From Thinopyrum elongatum (lineage: Eukaryota; Streptophyta; Magnoliopsida; Poales; Poaceae): DNA of 64,000 nt. The notes beneath the pieces were generated by a model. It was not told where the DNA came from. It ran no database searches and saw nothing but the letters and a program-made list of their open reading frames with translations. The stretch spans positions 300,525,048-300,589,047 of the forward strand of contig CM022302.1 in the NCBI GenBank assembly GCA_011799875.1, read 5' to 3'. The position numbers and the translations under genes are program-made. Position 1 is the first letter of the stretch, and each line of letters opens with the position of its first letter. This document shows positions 33,281-45,527 of this stretch, in pieces.

Positions 33281-33756
33281 GTAATCCCGGACCCGGAGGT
33301 TACATTTCTCTTTTGTTTAGTCTCCGGCGATTCCTAGAGCGAGATATTATGCTGGTATCAAATGAAACAACACCAAAGCGCTCAGCCCTCAATTATCAGA
33401 TGCTTCTCTTTTCCTAATGATTGATTGGTTTGGTTGGCCGATGATTGCCTAATTGCTGCTCGTACCTTTCGACTCGAACCCCACCTGACCTGACGTCCAC
33501 CACGATATATATAGATGTGCTACTCTAATAGTGGTGCTCTACCTAAAATGTAGTACTGTATGTGGTAATCCCTAGTTGATGACCACGGCCCGAGGTGAGG
33601 TGATTGATCGATGATGATGCTGCATCCACCCTACCGATGATACGTAGTACGTGTTCGTTGGCCGGTCAAATCGTCACTAAGCTAACATACAAGCTGCTTT
33701 CTCTATTTCTTTATTTATCTATTTTGTTTGAAGCACAACCTGGCTTCGTTATATTA
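33281..33756. other. intergenic stretch, no recognised feature
   Basis: No feature seen in this AT-neutral sequence. Confidence 0.4.
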
Positions 33757-33758
33757 TA

Positions 33759-33994
33759 CTCCCTCCGTTCCAAAATATAGCGCGCCCGCATTTTTTGAGG
33801 TTTAACTTTGACCATAAATTTAACCAGCGAGATCGACTGTGCGGGAGCAAAAATTATACTAGTGAATTCGTATTCGAAAGAAGTTTTCAATTATATAATT
33901 TTTGCTTCCGCCGCAATCGGTCTTGTTAGTTAAATTTATGGTCAAAGTTGAAACACGAAAACCGAGGACGCACTATATTTTGGAACGGAGGGAG
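33759..33994. mobile_element. Stowaway MITE, twin 1 (236 bp)
   Basis: CTCCCTCCGTTCCAAAATAT at the left, inverted at the right, with TA on each side (33757-33758, 33995-33996). The long arms contain 'aactttgaccataaatttaa' and its complement. Confidence 0.95.
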
Positions 33995-34006
33995 TATTAT
34001 CAAGTA

Positions 34007-34242
34007 CTCCCTCCGTTTCAAAATATAGTGCTTCCTCTATTCCCGTGCTTCAACTTTGACCATAAATTTAACCAACGAGACCGACTGCGGTGGGAGCAAA
34101 AGTTATACCAGTGAATTCGTATTCAAAAGAAGTTTTCAATTATATAAATTTTTCTCCCGCCGCAGTCGGTCTCGTTGTTAAATTTATGGTGAAAGTTGGA
34201 CCTCGGGAAGCGTGGGCGCACTATATTTTGGAATGGAGGGAG
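34007..34242. mobile_element. Stowaway MITE, twin 2 (236 bp)
   Basis: CTCCCTCCGTTTCAAAATAT to its inverted copy, TA at 34005-34006 and 34243-34244. Same length and same internal words as twin 1, separated from it by 12 bases. Confidence 0.95.
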
Positions 34243-34247
34243 TATAA

Positions 34248-35684
34248 GAGCAACTCTAACACGGCCACCCATTTCGTCCGCGCACGTCCGTTTGGGTCGC
34301 GGCGGACAGAAAAGACGGCACAACGCGCCGACTCAAATGGACGCGCGTCCGCTTTTCGTCCGCCTGCCGACCCATTTTCTGCCCATTTTTTAGCCTCATT
34401 TGTGTCGACGCGGACACGAGACGGACGTGCGCGCTGCATGCCAACTACTCCCCCTGGCCCGCCAGTCGATGGCAGCCTCCATCATTTTCCTCCACTTTCC
34501 CCAAAACCCTCCCGCCCCCGCGCATTCCCGTCGCTCGCCATGGACGACGACCTCGATGCCGCCGCCGACCTCGCGCTCCCTCGCCTCGTTCGTCATCACG
34601 ACCGCCCTCTCCGGCAAAGGCAAGCCTCGCGCCCCACGCAAGACCGCCACCGCGACCAAGCCGAAGAAGAAGCTGACACCCGAGGAGCGGGCTAGGAAGT
34701 TGGCGAAGAGAAAGGGCCGGAGGCACGTGGCGGACGCAAGGGACGAGGCAGCGAACACGGCCACCATCGCCGCCGTCGCGCAGTAGGAGGACACCAACAC
34801 CCGCGTCGCGGCGGCAACGAGGGAGGCGCTGTTGTACCTAGGGTTAAACCATAGCCAGCACGGGCTCGTCAACGCCGCCGTGGCCGCGGCCAGCACCGAC
34901 TCTTCTGCGTTTCCTCGGATGGTGCTGCCCGAGTCGCCCCGCGCGTCGGCGACTCGCCTGATTCCCGGCTTCCACGTCTACCCGCAAGCCTCCTGACTCT
35001 CTGGGGAATGTTCACCGAAGGTGAGCGTGGTGGCGCCTTCCACGCCCGCGCCTGCACCCATCGACCTCAACACTACACCGGTAGTCGGTGGCTCGTCATC
35101 CGGTGGGCCGAGGAAACACGCGCGTGCGATGCCAGCCGACACGTTCCCCGGCGCCCGTAACCTGTTCGACACAATACCGGCGGCCGGCGACGACGACGAT
35201 TTCATGTAGAACATCATCTTCGAGGGTGGTACGGCGGCCGCTGGCGGTGCCGCCGCGGCTGGCTACGATCCTGACGAGACACAAAGCCAGGACGGCCGAG
35301 GAGCGTTCACGCCATCGACCTTTGATCAAGATCAGGTCGGCCTGGACCTGGACGGCTTCCCGCTCGACCATGAGTTCCCGCTCGACTACGGCCTCGAGGA
35401 AGAGGATGAGTTGGACATCGACGGGGAGCCTTTGTTCGAGGACGAGGTCGCCAACCAAGCCGCCGGGGCGAAGCCAAAGCGCAAGAGCAGGCGGACGAAG
35501 GCATACACGGTGGCCGAGGACAAGCTCCTTTGTGAGTGTTGGAGGGACATTGGGCAAGACCCCAAGACCGGCGCCGAACAAAAGGCATCAACACTTGTTG
35601 GACTCGTGTTCATCGTGAGTTTCATGAACGCAAGAAGTTTCCGTCGTATCAATTCCAAAGCACGCGCGGGTGGGTGTCCATTTC
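34248..35684 (+). mobile_element. PIF/Harbinger element, 5' part, interrupted at 35684
   Basis: The left end GAGCAACTCTAACACGGCC follows a TAA trinucleotide (34245-34247), the typical Harbinger terminus and TSD. The right part of the element was displaced by the Tat-like LTR and is not in the window. Confidence 0.65.
34526..35684 (+). pseudogene. Harbinger ORF1-type Myb/SANT-like protein, broken
   Basis: One frame carries most of the protein: a basic segment KKKLTPEERARKLAKRKGR (about 34665-34722), then acidic repeats (DFPLDHEF, EEEDELDIDGEP), then the trihelix/Myb-like domain RTKAYTVAEDKLLCECWRDI then GQDPKTGAEQKAST (about 35490-35592). A frameshift near 35595 moves the continuation (RVHREFHERKKFPSYQFQST, then RGWVSIS) to another frame, and three stops (34784-34786, 34996-34998, 35207-35209) break the upstream part. 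This domain is the DNA-binding partner protein encoded beside the Harbinger transposase. The coding sequence ends at the LTR insertion point. Confidence 0.75.
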
Positions 35685-36560
35685 TGTCGGATTCAGGGCT
35701 CCGCAGACCCAAGAAAGGTTCGAACTCTGGGGCGTGTGCGAAGAACTCAACCTCTCCAGCCAACCAACCCGTCGCCCTACAGCCTAGCTCGATGAACAAG
35801 GAAGAAGATGAACACGGCAGTTTACCCAGGTTCGGGCCACCTTGCGGTGTAAGACCCTACTCCTACTTTGTGGTGGATTAGCCTCACGAGGGGCTGAGGA
35901 TGAACTAGTACAGAGGATGAACAAGCTCGTGAGGCTTGCTCTGGTGAGAGTGAGTCGACCAGGGATTGGATCGTATCCCTTCTACGGTGGTGGCTAACCT
36001 ATATTTATAGCGGCCTCGGTCCTCTTCGCCGAAAACGAAGGCGGGAAGGGTTTCCACAACGGCCAATTTGAAAGGGGACAAGTAGTACATCTTATCCCGA
36101 CGAAAGGTGGTCTTCGCCTGCAAAGCTTCTGGTCGTGACGCAACGGTGGGCTCGGCGATGACATCCGTCCTGCCGTCCTGGCGGTCTTGGTCTCGTTGCA
36201 CGAGAATGGAAACCTTTGGCTGTTCTCGGGACCCCGCGCCTGCGCTTGCCTCCTTAGCACCAAAGGGGAAACCTGCTCCTCTGCGCCCACTGGCGCCCGC
36301 CTGGCCTTGGTCATCATGGCTTGCGTCACCGCAGCCTCATGAGGTTGGGCACCTGCATAGGAAACTCCGCTCCTCAGGAGTAGCCCAGGGGTGGCCGCTT
36401 CCTCAGGAGGTCTTGGCGTCGTCTGCCTCGCGAGGCTTGGCCCCTCGCGAGGGTCTTGTCTTGTCGGTGTCGAAACTGGGCCGTACCAGGCCATCGATGG
36501 AGCCATGCCGTGGGCCGCAGGCAGGCAAGTCTGGGTACCCTGGTTCCTAGAACACCGACA
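35685..36560 (-). mobile_element. 3' LTR of a Tat-like element (876 bp)
   Basis: Minus strand TGTCGGTGTTCTAGG...GAATCCGACA with the 6-bp inverted ends TGTCGG/CCGACA, preceded (at higher coordinates) by a polypurine tract. The flank 'atttc' (35680-35684) is the candidate left TSD. It shares 'tttacccaggttcgggcc' with the other Tat-type LTR at 10974-11871. It was inserted into the Harbinger ORF. Confidence 0.9.
36002..36009 (-). promoter_or_regulatory. TATA box of the Tat-like LTR
   Basis: TATAAATA on the minus strand, about 560 bases into the LTR. Confidence 0.6.
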
Positions 36561-36575
36561 GTAGCCCCTGGGCCC
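36561..36575 (-). other. polypurine tract of the Tat-like element
   Basis: The minus strand reads TTGGGCCCAGGGGCTAC immediately before the LTR; GGGGCTAC|TGTCGG is the usual 3' junction of cereal Tat-type elements. Confidence 0.75.
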
Positions 36576-36664
36576 AAGGCGCGCTCGGACTTGGCTTCGA
36601 GGCGAAGCCAAAGGGCAAGGGCAGAGCACCGCGGGCCCCAATCACCTGCGGACCAGGCTGACGT

Positions 36665-39600
36665 TGTGACGCCCCCGACTCAATCGTGCACTAATCATAC
36701 ACTCAAATGCACATGATCAAGCCTAAGGACTCACGGGAAGATATCACAACACAACTCTAAAACATAAATAAAGTCATACAAGCTTTATATTACAAGCCAG
36801 GGGCCTCGAGGGCTCGAATACATAAGCTCGCATACAAGCGTCAGCGGAAGCATCAGATATCTGAGTACAGATATAAAAGAAAACACAGATAGGCCCTTTG
36901 AGGCGGGGCAAAAGAAAACACTACGATCGAAAGGCGCAGGCCTCCTGCATGGGACCCTCCGAACCTACTCCTGGTCGTGGGCCAACTCGTAGTAGTATCC
37001 ACCCTCGGGGTAGTAGTAGCGATCGTCGGCGGGGGCAGCTGTCTCAGGGGGTCCGTCATCTGGTTGCATCAAAAGGATATGGGGGAAAAAGAAAGCAAAG
37101 CAACCATGAGTACTCATCTGAAGTACTCAGCAAGCAAGGATCTATACTACATATGCAACATTATCAAGGGGAGGCTGTATATGTGGACTGGGCTGCAGAA
37201 ATGCCAGAATAAAGAGAAGGCCTAGTCCTATCGAAGACTAACATCTTCAGCGGTCTTGCAACATTAGAAGAGTGTAGATTAGTACAATATAAAGTAGTAG
37301 TAGTGTTATCAACCTCGGCCAGAGATCCTTTCTCGACTCCCTGCGAGAAAGCAATCCCAGAGCCATAGTATCCATATCTCATCACAAGTAACCAGTTCTA
37401 GTTGTATCGATCGGGATACAACTTCGAGCGTCCGTTACCGAGGATCCGGCTATGCATAGATTAGTTCTTCCCTGCAGGGGTGCACCAACTTACCCACCAC
37501 GCTCGCTTAACTCCAGCCGGACACACTTTTCTGGGTCATGCCCGGCCTCGGCCAAACGACACACCGCAACCCTACCTAGAGCTCAGCAGAGAGGTCCCCG
37601 CGGTCTACAACCTAAGCGCCCAGGGGTCTTGGGCCATCGCCCTGTGCACTCCGGGTCGTGGTGTGCAGGGTGGATACCAGCACCGCCTCGGATGGTCGGC
37701 ACGATCCGACCGTGCCACAATGCTGAACTGGACATCTGACAGAGCTTTCGGCTGATGCCACGATGTAGAGTACCCATATTTATTCCCGCGTGATGGTTAG
37801 TGCTATCGGGCTAAAGGCCCACTCACATCAAATACCCAAATCGTAGTGTGTTGGTAGTGTGGTAACGAGCAGAGACTCACGATCGATGTGACCCCGTCGC
37901 CCCATCTCGAGGACTTGTGGCAAGGGCCAAGAATGCCCGGCCACGCCTCGTATTCATCACTCGGGCACCGTCCAGGTCAACCCGTCTCGCAAAAGACTGT
38001 CGGGAACTCAGGTCCACCTCTACTGGGTGGTACCGCCTGTCCCTCCAGTCCTGCAGTAAAAGTAACTCCCTCGGGTCGCCCTTGGGGCCGACCCGTTTCC
38101 AACAAGGTTTAGGGGTAAAGTCATAGTAACCGTGTGTCCATAACATCAGGGGAATCCAAGGTATCACCCTCGATGGATGCCCACTCGATGTAACCATCAA
38201 GTTGAACATAGGAGGAATTACCCTCGAGGTTCACACTTGAAGTGTTGCACGACAGGTTCGTATCAGAAGTGGAGAAGGAGGAATCACCCTCGATGACCAC
38301 GACCAAATAGCTAGTCTGCAGAGTTAACATCAGAAGTGCTATACGAGGTATCACCCTCGGCACTCGATGGTGACGCTGCAGTGTCGTACAACTAAGGGGG
38401 GTGTTGTGCAGTGCCGGGGCCTGGCTGTCGATCCCGTTGATCGAGTCATCTGATAATCCAGCGGGGCAACTGAGGACAAATTGGGGTCTCTGGTAGGTCT
38501 CTACCCAGCCTATACTAAAAGTTTAGGATAAGCAGGTAAGGTATCAATAGCAGGTTACAATAAACAGGCTATGCATCAGAATAGGTAAAGCAGTAGCAGC
38601 AGCAATTTCTAATGCAAGCATGAGAGAGAAAGAATAGGCGATATCGGTATGCTCAAGGGGGGGTGCTTGCCTGGTTGCTCGGCGGCAAAGGCAAGGTCGT
38701 CAACGGTGTCGTCGGGCTCCTGAGCTGCGTCGGTCTCGAGAACTGCGTCTGTACCGGGGTCTACCGAGAGAGAAGAGGGGGAGGAAACAGATAAATACAC
38801 GGCAATGAAAGCAATCACAAAGCATGACATGGCAATAAGCGGTGTTAGGGGTGACCTAACGCAGTGCTACACGTCGCAGACGAAGCGGGAAAATATCTGG
38901 GATATATTCCCGGCGTTTAGCTCGATCTCGGTATACTAAACCGGAGGGGAAGGTTCCATGTTCAGGTAGTTAGAGGCATGTGACAGGTATGAGGAGGGCA
39001 TATTCGGATTTGTCTCGTCGTTCTGAGCAATTTTCATGTACAAAGTTTTTCGATCCGAGCTACGGTTTATTTTATATTAATTTATAAAGATTTAATCAAT
39101 TTCTGGAAATAACAGATTTAATTTAATTTGAAAATGTTTATTGCGTCATCATGATGTCAGCATGACATCAGCAGTCAACAGGGTTAGTTGACTGGGTCAA
39201 ACTGACGTGTGGGTCCTGTTCGTCATTGTCTCTTAGACCTAATTAATAGTTAATTAGTTCAATTAACAGATTAATTAGGTTAAGTTAATTAAGTTAATTA
39301 ATTTAATTATTAATTATATTTTTATTATTTTATTTTTATATACATTTTTTTAAAGATTTTCTGGGGCGTGGGCCCCGGCTGTCATCGGCCCGTAGGCTAA
39401 ACGGGGCTGGCGGACAACGGGCGCGGGCGCCGGTTGCCTGCCCGGAGCGAGGCCGTCGCCACGGCAGGGCGCCGGTGGGCTCGGCGCCGGCCAGGGGAGG
39501 GCACATGCCACGGCGGCGAGGTCGGCGAGCAAGGGCGGGGCCGGGGCGGCGCGGCAGCGGCGGTGGCCGCGAGGGCGAGTAGCAGCGTGCGGTCAGCTGC

Positions 39601-40704
39601 AGGCGGCAGCGAGGCGAGCAGGGCCAGCGCGGCGCGCACGCGTGGCTGGGTCGCGCGAGACAGGGGCGGCCGGTGCGAGACCACGGCCGACGCGGTCGGG
39701 CGGTGCGCGAGCACGCGCAGGGTGAGGTTGGCGCGGCTGTGGCGGGGCCGAGCGCGTGCACCGGAGCGGTGGCAGGCGGCGCGAGCAACAGCGAGCCGTA
39801 GCGGCAAAGGGAAGAGGAGGCCGGGGGGTTTCCTCACCCGCGTTGCAGGGGAACGGGCGGCGTGGCTCGACGGAGCCGTGGCGAAGAGGGACGACGGCGA
39901 GGCGACGAGAGCGAAGGGGTCGGGGCTGCGCCGGCGACGGGTGGCGGGGGCGCGGTCGTTGCCCACGATCCCGATCCAAAAGGGATCGGGGGGCGGACGT
40001 CGTTCGGGAGGAGACGGAGAGGCGGGAGGTGGCATCGGGCGGCGCGAGATCGGGCTCCTCCCCGATCCAGTCGAGGGAAGGGGAGAGAGGCGTGGGGGGA
40101 GCGAGTGGGGGGGGGGAGTGGGGGATCGAGGGGCTAGGGTTCGGTCAGGCATGGCCTATAGGCCAGGGGAGCAGGGAAGTGGGCCGGCTTAGGTAGGCTG
40201 GCCAGTGGGAGTGGGCCGAGGCCCGGGGGGGATTCTTCTCCCTTTTCTTATTTCTTTTGCATTTTCTTTTTTACTGTTTCTCTTTTTTTGTCTTCAGCAG
40301 ACCCACCAAATGATTTTTGGTAATGGTAAATATTGTCTCATAAATACAAAGTAATATTTTGGGCTGCCATAAAAGTTTCAGGGCTCTTGGAAATGTTTAA
40401 GCATTTTTAGGAAAAGGGAAGACCAAAATTAATGCTGCTGGACCACTGATATAATTTCTAGGGGCATTTTTGGAATTTTGGTGAGGTTGGCTCCAACTTT
40501 ATAATTGCATTGGGATTATTTGCAACAGTAGGAACATTTTAATTCCTAGATTTGAACAACTTTTATTTATCACTTAAAGTTTGAAAAATTCATTTCAATT
40601 GGAATTTGAAATGGATGACAATAATGATGATCAAGCACTGTTGAACAGGATGGCTTGGCATTATCAAAAGGCAATCACTGTAGCCATTACATAGGGATGT
40701 TACA
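36665..40704 (-). mobile_element. 3' LTR of Tekay-type element 1 (4,040 bp)
   Basis: Minus strand TGTAACATCCC at 40704 to GGCGTCACA at 36665. The segment at 39370-40200 is GC-rich and gives long overlapping frames on both strands; 39240-39360 is a TTAATTAA-rich stretch. Four copies of the 13-mer CGAGGGTGATWCC (minus strand; the second has one change) lie at 38160-38359. No coding function is assigned. Confidence 0.9.
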
Positions 40705-40717
40705 ATTCTCCTCCACT
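40705..40717 (-). other. polypurine tract of Tekay-type element 1
   Basis: AGTGGAGGAGAAT on the minus strand immediately before the 3' LTR. Confidence 0.8.
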
Positions 40718-40741
40718 AAAAGAAATTCTCGTCCCGAGAAT

Positions 40742-42396
40742 TCAGGAGGTAGTAGAAAAGAGGTCAGGGTATTCCTTGCGAAGATGATCCTCGCGTTCCC
40801 AAGTGGCTTCATCTTTAGTATGATTCGACCACTGCACTTTTAGGAACTTGGTCATCTTCTGACGGGTTCAACGTTCAGCTTCATCGAGGATGCGGATCGG
40901 ATGCTCCTTATAAGATAGGTCATCTTGCAGTTCGAGCATCTCGTGATCCACTGCGCGGTGCGGAGATTCCTTGAAGCAACGACGAAGTTGCGACACATGG
41001 AAGACGTCGTGGATATGAGAGAATTGCAGCGGCAACTCCAATTTGTATGCCACCTGACCACGTCTAGCAACAATGCGGAAGGGGCCAATGTAGCGTGGAG
41101 CTAGCTTGCCCTTAATTCCAAAGCGGTGAGTGCCCTTCATAGGAGTGACACGTAGATAAGCTTGATCACCAGGTTGATAAGTCAAACCCCATCGTTTGCG
41201 ATCATAGTTGCTCTTCTGGCGGTCCTGAGCCGCCTTGAGATTTTCTCGAACAATACGGACTTGCTATTCGGCGTGTTGAATAATATCCGGACCAACAAGC
41301 GGTCGTTCCCCAGTTTCTGACCAATTCAGAGGGGTTCGACACTTACGTCCATATAGAACTTCGAAGGGGGCCATTTTCAAGCTGGCTTGATAGCTGTTGT
41401 TATAAGAGAACTCGGCATACGGGAGAGATTCTTCCCACTTCTTGCCGAAAGAAATAACACAAGCTCGAATCATGTCTTCAAGCACTTGATTTACTCGCTC
41501 GACTTGGCCTTGGGACTGGGGGTGATATGCTGAACTCCAGGTAATATGAGTTCCCATAGCTTCTTGGAAACTTTCCCAGAACTTGGAGGTGAAAAGACCG
41601 CCACGGTCCGAACTGATCTTCTTCGGAATACCGTGAAGTGACACAATTCTGGAGATATATAATTCTGCTAGCTGACTAGCAGTGATCGTCTCCTTGACAG
41701 GCAGAAAGTGTGCAACTTTAGACAATTGGTCGACGACGAAAAGAATAGCATCGTGACCCTTCTGTGACTTGGGAAGGACAGTAATGAAATCCATCTGAAC
41801 CTTATCCCACTTCCATAGAGGAATAGGAAGGGGTTGCGGAATTCCAGCAGGCTTCTGATGTTCTGCTTTAACACAACGGCAAACATCACATTCAGCAACA
41901 TAGCAAGCAATATCCTGCTTCATTCTAGACCACCAGTACCTTTGACGGAGAACATGATACATCTTGGTGCTACCCGGATGAATAGACAGCGGTGTGTCAT
42001 GTGCCTCCTTCATGACCTTGTCAGCCATAAGCTCGAAGCGAGGTACCACAATGTGGTTTCTGAAATACAAGGTTCCATCTTCAGACAGCGAGAAATCCCT
42101 GTACTTTTCCAGGTGAAGATCTTTCTTCATCAGATCAATTTCAGCATCTTTAGCTTGCATATTCTTAACAGCTTTCTCAAGATCTGGTTGTATCACAAGG
42201 TTATTAAGAGAACCCTGTGGAACAATACGCAGATTCAGCTTGCGCAGTTCTTCAAAAAGACGAGGTTGAGCTCGCCTAACCATGAGGTTGTCGCAATAGG
42301 ACTTGCGGCTTAAGGCATCAGCCATCACGTTAGCCTTGCCAGGGGTATAAGAAATACCCAAATCATAGTCTGTAATGGCCTCCATCCATCTTTGCA
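40742..42396 (-). pseudogene. Tekay-type pol: RNase H end, integrase, chromodomain, broken
   Basis: One frame throughout. It starts inside RNase H at the deletion junction ([20 protein letters not shown], then [10 protein letters not shown]). Next come the integrase zinc-binding H2C2 region with CYVAECDVCRCVK, and the integrase core with the D-D-E residues in QMDFITVLPK, SSDRGGLF and YHPQSQGQVERVNQ. The GPF/Y module (YIGPFRI) and the chromodomain start (HPIRILDEAER) follow. Stops interrupt it at 41264-41266 (TAG) and 40868-40870 (TGA, from CGA). The rest of the chromodomain (TRQK...KVQWSNH...TWE) runs to a TGA at 40742-40744. The chromodomain in this lineage directs integration to heterochromatin. 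Confidence 0.88.
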
Positions 42397-45315
42397 TGAT
42401 GGTTAGTGCTATCGGGCCAAAGGCCCACTCAGATCAAATATCCAAATCATAGTGTGTTGGTAGTGCGGTAACGAGCAGAGACTCACGATCGATGTGACCC
42501 CGTCGCCCCATCTCGAGGACTTGCGGCAAGGGCCAAGAATGCCCGGCCACGCCTCGTATTCATCACTCGGGCACCGTCCAGGTCAACCCGTCTCGCAAAA
42601 GACTGTCGGGAACTCAGGTCCACCTCTACTGGGTGGTACCGCCTGTCCCTCCAGTCCTGCAGTAAAAGTAACTCCCTCGGGTCGCCCTTGGGGCCGACCC
42701 GTTTCCAACAAGGTTCAGGGGTAAAGTCATAGTAACCGTGTGTCCATAACATCAGGGGAATCCGAGGTATCACCCTCGACAGATGCCCACTCGATGTAAC
42801 CGTCAAGTTGAACTTAGGAGGAATCACCCTCGAGGTTCACACTTGAAGTGTTGCACGACAGGTTCGTATCGGAAGTGGAGAAGGAGGAATCACCCTCGAT
42901 GACCACGACCAAATAGCTAGTCTGCAGAGTTAACATCAGAAGTGCTATACGAGGTATCACCCTCGGCACTCGATGGTGACGCTGCAGTGTCGTACAACTA
43001 AGGGGGGTGTTGTGCAGTGCCGGGGTCTGGCTGTCGATCCCGTTGATCGAGTCATCTGATAATCCAGTGGGGCAACTGAGGACAAATTGGGGTCTCTGGT
43101 AGGTCTCTACCCAGCCTATACTAAAAGTTTAGGATAAGCAGGTAAGGTATCAATAGCAGGTTACAATAAACAGGCTATGCATCAGAATAGGTAAAGCAGT
43201 AGCAGCAGCAATTTCTAATGCAAGCATGAGAGAGAAAGAATAGGCGATATCGGTATGCTCAAGGGGGGGTGCTTGCCTGGTTGCTCGGCGGCAAAGGCAA
43301 GGTCGTCAACGGTGTCATCAGGCTCCTGAGTTGCGTCGGTCTCGGGAACTGCGTCTGTACCGGGGTCTACCGAGAGAGAAGAGGGGGAGGAAACAGATAA
43401 ATACACGGCAATGAAAGCAATCACAAAGCATGACATGGCAATAAGCGGTGTTAGGGGTGACCTAACGCAGTGCTACACGTCGCAGATGAAGCAGGAAAAT
43501 ATCTGGGATATATTCCCGGCGTTTAGCTCGATCTCGGTATACTGAACCGGAGGGGAAGGTTCCATGTTCAGGTAGTTAGAGGCATGTGACAGGTATGAGG
43601 AGGGCATATTCGGATTCGTCTCGTCGTTCTGAGCAACTTTCATGTACAAAGTTTTTCGATTCGAGCTACGGTTTATTTTATATTAATTTATAAAGATTTA
43701 ATCAATTTCTGGAAATAACAGATTTAATTTAATTTGAAAATGTTTATTGCGTCATCATGACGTCAGCATGACATCAGCAGTCAACAGGGTTAGTTGACTG
43801 GGTCAAACTGACGTGTGGGTCCCGTTCGTCATTGTCTCTTAGACCTAATTAACAGTTAATTAGTTCAATTAACAGATTAATTAGGTTAAGTTAATTAAGT
43901 TAATTAATTTAATTATTAATTTTATTTTTATTATTTTATTTTATATACAATTTTTTAAAGATTTTCTGGGGCGTGGGCCCCGGCTGTCATCGGCCCGTAG
44001 GCTAAACGGGGCGGGCAGACAACGGGCGCGGGCGCCGGTTGCCTGCCTGGGGCGAGGCCGTCGCCACGGCGGGGCGCCGGTGGGCTCGGCGCCGGCCAGG
44101 GGAGGGCACAGGCCACGGCGGCGAGGTCGGCGAGCGAGGGGCGGGGCCGGCGCGGCGTGGTAGCGGCGGTGGCCGCGAGGGCGAGCAGCAGCGCGCGGGC
44201 AGCTGCAGGTGGCAGCGAGGTGAGCGGGGCCCGCGCGGCGTGCGGCATGGCTGGGTGGCAAGAGACAATGGCGGCCAGGGCGAGACCACGGCCGGCGCGG
44301 TCGGGCGGTGGGCGAGCGCGCGCAGGGTGAGGTTGGCGCGGCTGTGGCGGGGCCGAGCGCGTGCGTCGGAGCGGTGGTAGGCGGCGCGGGCAACGGCGAG
44401 CCACAGCAGCAAAGGGAAGAGGAGGCCGGGGGGTTTCCTCACCCGCGTTGCAGGGGAACGGGTGGCGTGGCTCGATGGAGCCGTGGCGAAGAGGGACGAT
44501 GGCGAGGCGGCGAGAGCGAAGGGGTTGGGGCTGCACCGGCGACGGGTGGTGGGGGCACGGTCGTTGCCCCGATCCCGATCCAGAAGGGGTCGAGGGGGGG
44601 GGCGGACGCCGTGCGGGAGGAGACGGAGAGGCGGGAGGTGGCGTCGGGCGGCGCGAGATCGGGCTCCTCCCCGATCCAGTCGAGGGAAGGGGAGAGAGGC
44701 GTGGGGGGAGCGAGTGGGGGGGGGGGAGTGGGGGATCAAGGGGCTAGGGTTCGGTCAGGCGTGGCCTATAGGACAGGGGAGCGGGGAAGTGGGCCGGCTT
44801 AGGTAGGCTGGCCAGTGGGAGTGGGCCGAGGCCCAGGGGGGATTCTTCTCCCTTTTCTTATTTCTTTTGCATTTTCTTTTTTACTGTTTCTCTTATTTTG
44901 TCTTCAGCAGACCCACCAAATGATTTTTGGTAAATGGTAAATATTGTCTCATAAATACAAAGTAATATTTTGGGCTGCCATAAAAGTTTCAGGGCTCTTG
45001 GAAATGTTTAAGCATTTTTAGGAAAAGGGAAGACCAAAATTAATGCTGCTGGACCACTGATATAATTTCCAGGGGCATTTTTGGAATTTTGGTGATGTTG
45101 GCTCCAACTTTATAATTGCATTGGGATTATTTGCAACAGTAGGAACATTTTAGTTCCTAGATTTGAACAACTTTTATTTATCACTTAAAGTTTGAAAAAT
45201 TCATTTGAATTGGAATTTGAAATGGATGACAATAATGATGATCAAGCACTGTTGAACAGGATGACTTGGCATTATCAAAAGGTAATCACTATTGCCATTA
45301 CATAGGGATGTTACA
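42397..45315 (-). mobile_element. 5' LTR of Tekay-type element 1, truncated (2,919 bp)
   Basis: Aligns with 37791-40704 of the 3' LTR with scattered substitutions and few indels. The remaining 1,126 bases (36665-37790 equivalent) and the primer binding site are missing. The low-coordinate end is the deletion junction; the high-coordinate end TGTAACATCCC is intact. Confidence 0.9.
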
Positions 45316-45527
45316 GACGCGTGGCGCTTTGATGGGACGTGTGCGTCTCCACTTCCCCACGCTGCCTCGGCAACTGTCTAGGCTGACAAAAAGACTGGCG
45401 CCCGCACCGCACCATCATTGCCTCCTCCTCGCATTGCTCCAGATCCCCCTTTCTTCCTGCCGAGAACACCTCCAGATCTAGTCAAATTCCTCCTCCCTTC
45501 CGTGTCTCCTCTCCAAGTTTTTCGCAG
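45316..45527 (+). promoter_or_regulatory. leader upstream of the antisense ORF of the Tat-like element
   Basis: This is the right flank of Tekay-type element 1. It is a CT-rich, ATG-poor sequence before the start codon at 45528, ending TTTTTCGCAG, which could serve as a splice acceptor. It is the natural place for the antisense ORF's promoter and leader, but part of that region lies left of the insertion at 36576-36664. No TATA box was recognised in it. Confidence 0.35.

Larger units (their letters stand above)
36665..45315 (-). mobile_element. Tekay/Del-type gypsy chromovirus 1, internally deleted (8.65 kb)
   Basis: LTRs at both ends with TGTAAC.../...GTCACA termini. The flank gacgt (36660-36664) versus gacgc (45316-45320) is a TSD with one changed base. 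The LTR at the right (the 5' LTR) is missing its last 1,126 bases, and the primer binding site, extra ORF, gag, protease and RT are absent. The deletion joins the LTR interior to RNase H at 42396/42397. Removing the element restores one Tat-like element across 36664/45316. Confidence 0.9.

Noticed and set aside
37888..38363. Short ORFs conserved between both Tekay LTR sets
   Set aside because: Their conservation is explained by LTR homology; frames are interrupted differently in element 2.
39336..40196. Several long overlapping ORFs on both strands
   Set aside because: They lie in the GC-rich part of a Tekay-type LTR, recur on both strands, and recur in the other LTR (43941-44806) with frame changes; they are stop-poor because of GC content.
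36665..45315. Large direct repeat that might be a segmental duplication
   Set aside because: The repeats are LTRs: terminal TG/CA, a polypurine tract, pol between them and a near-matching TSD.
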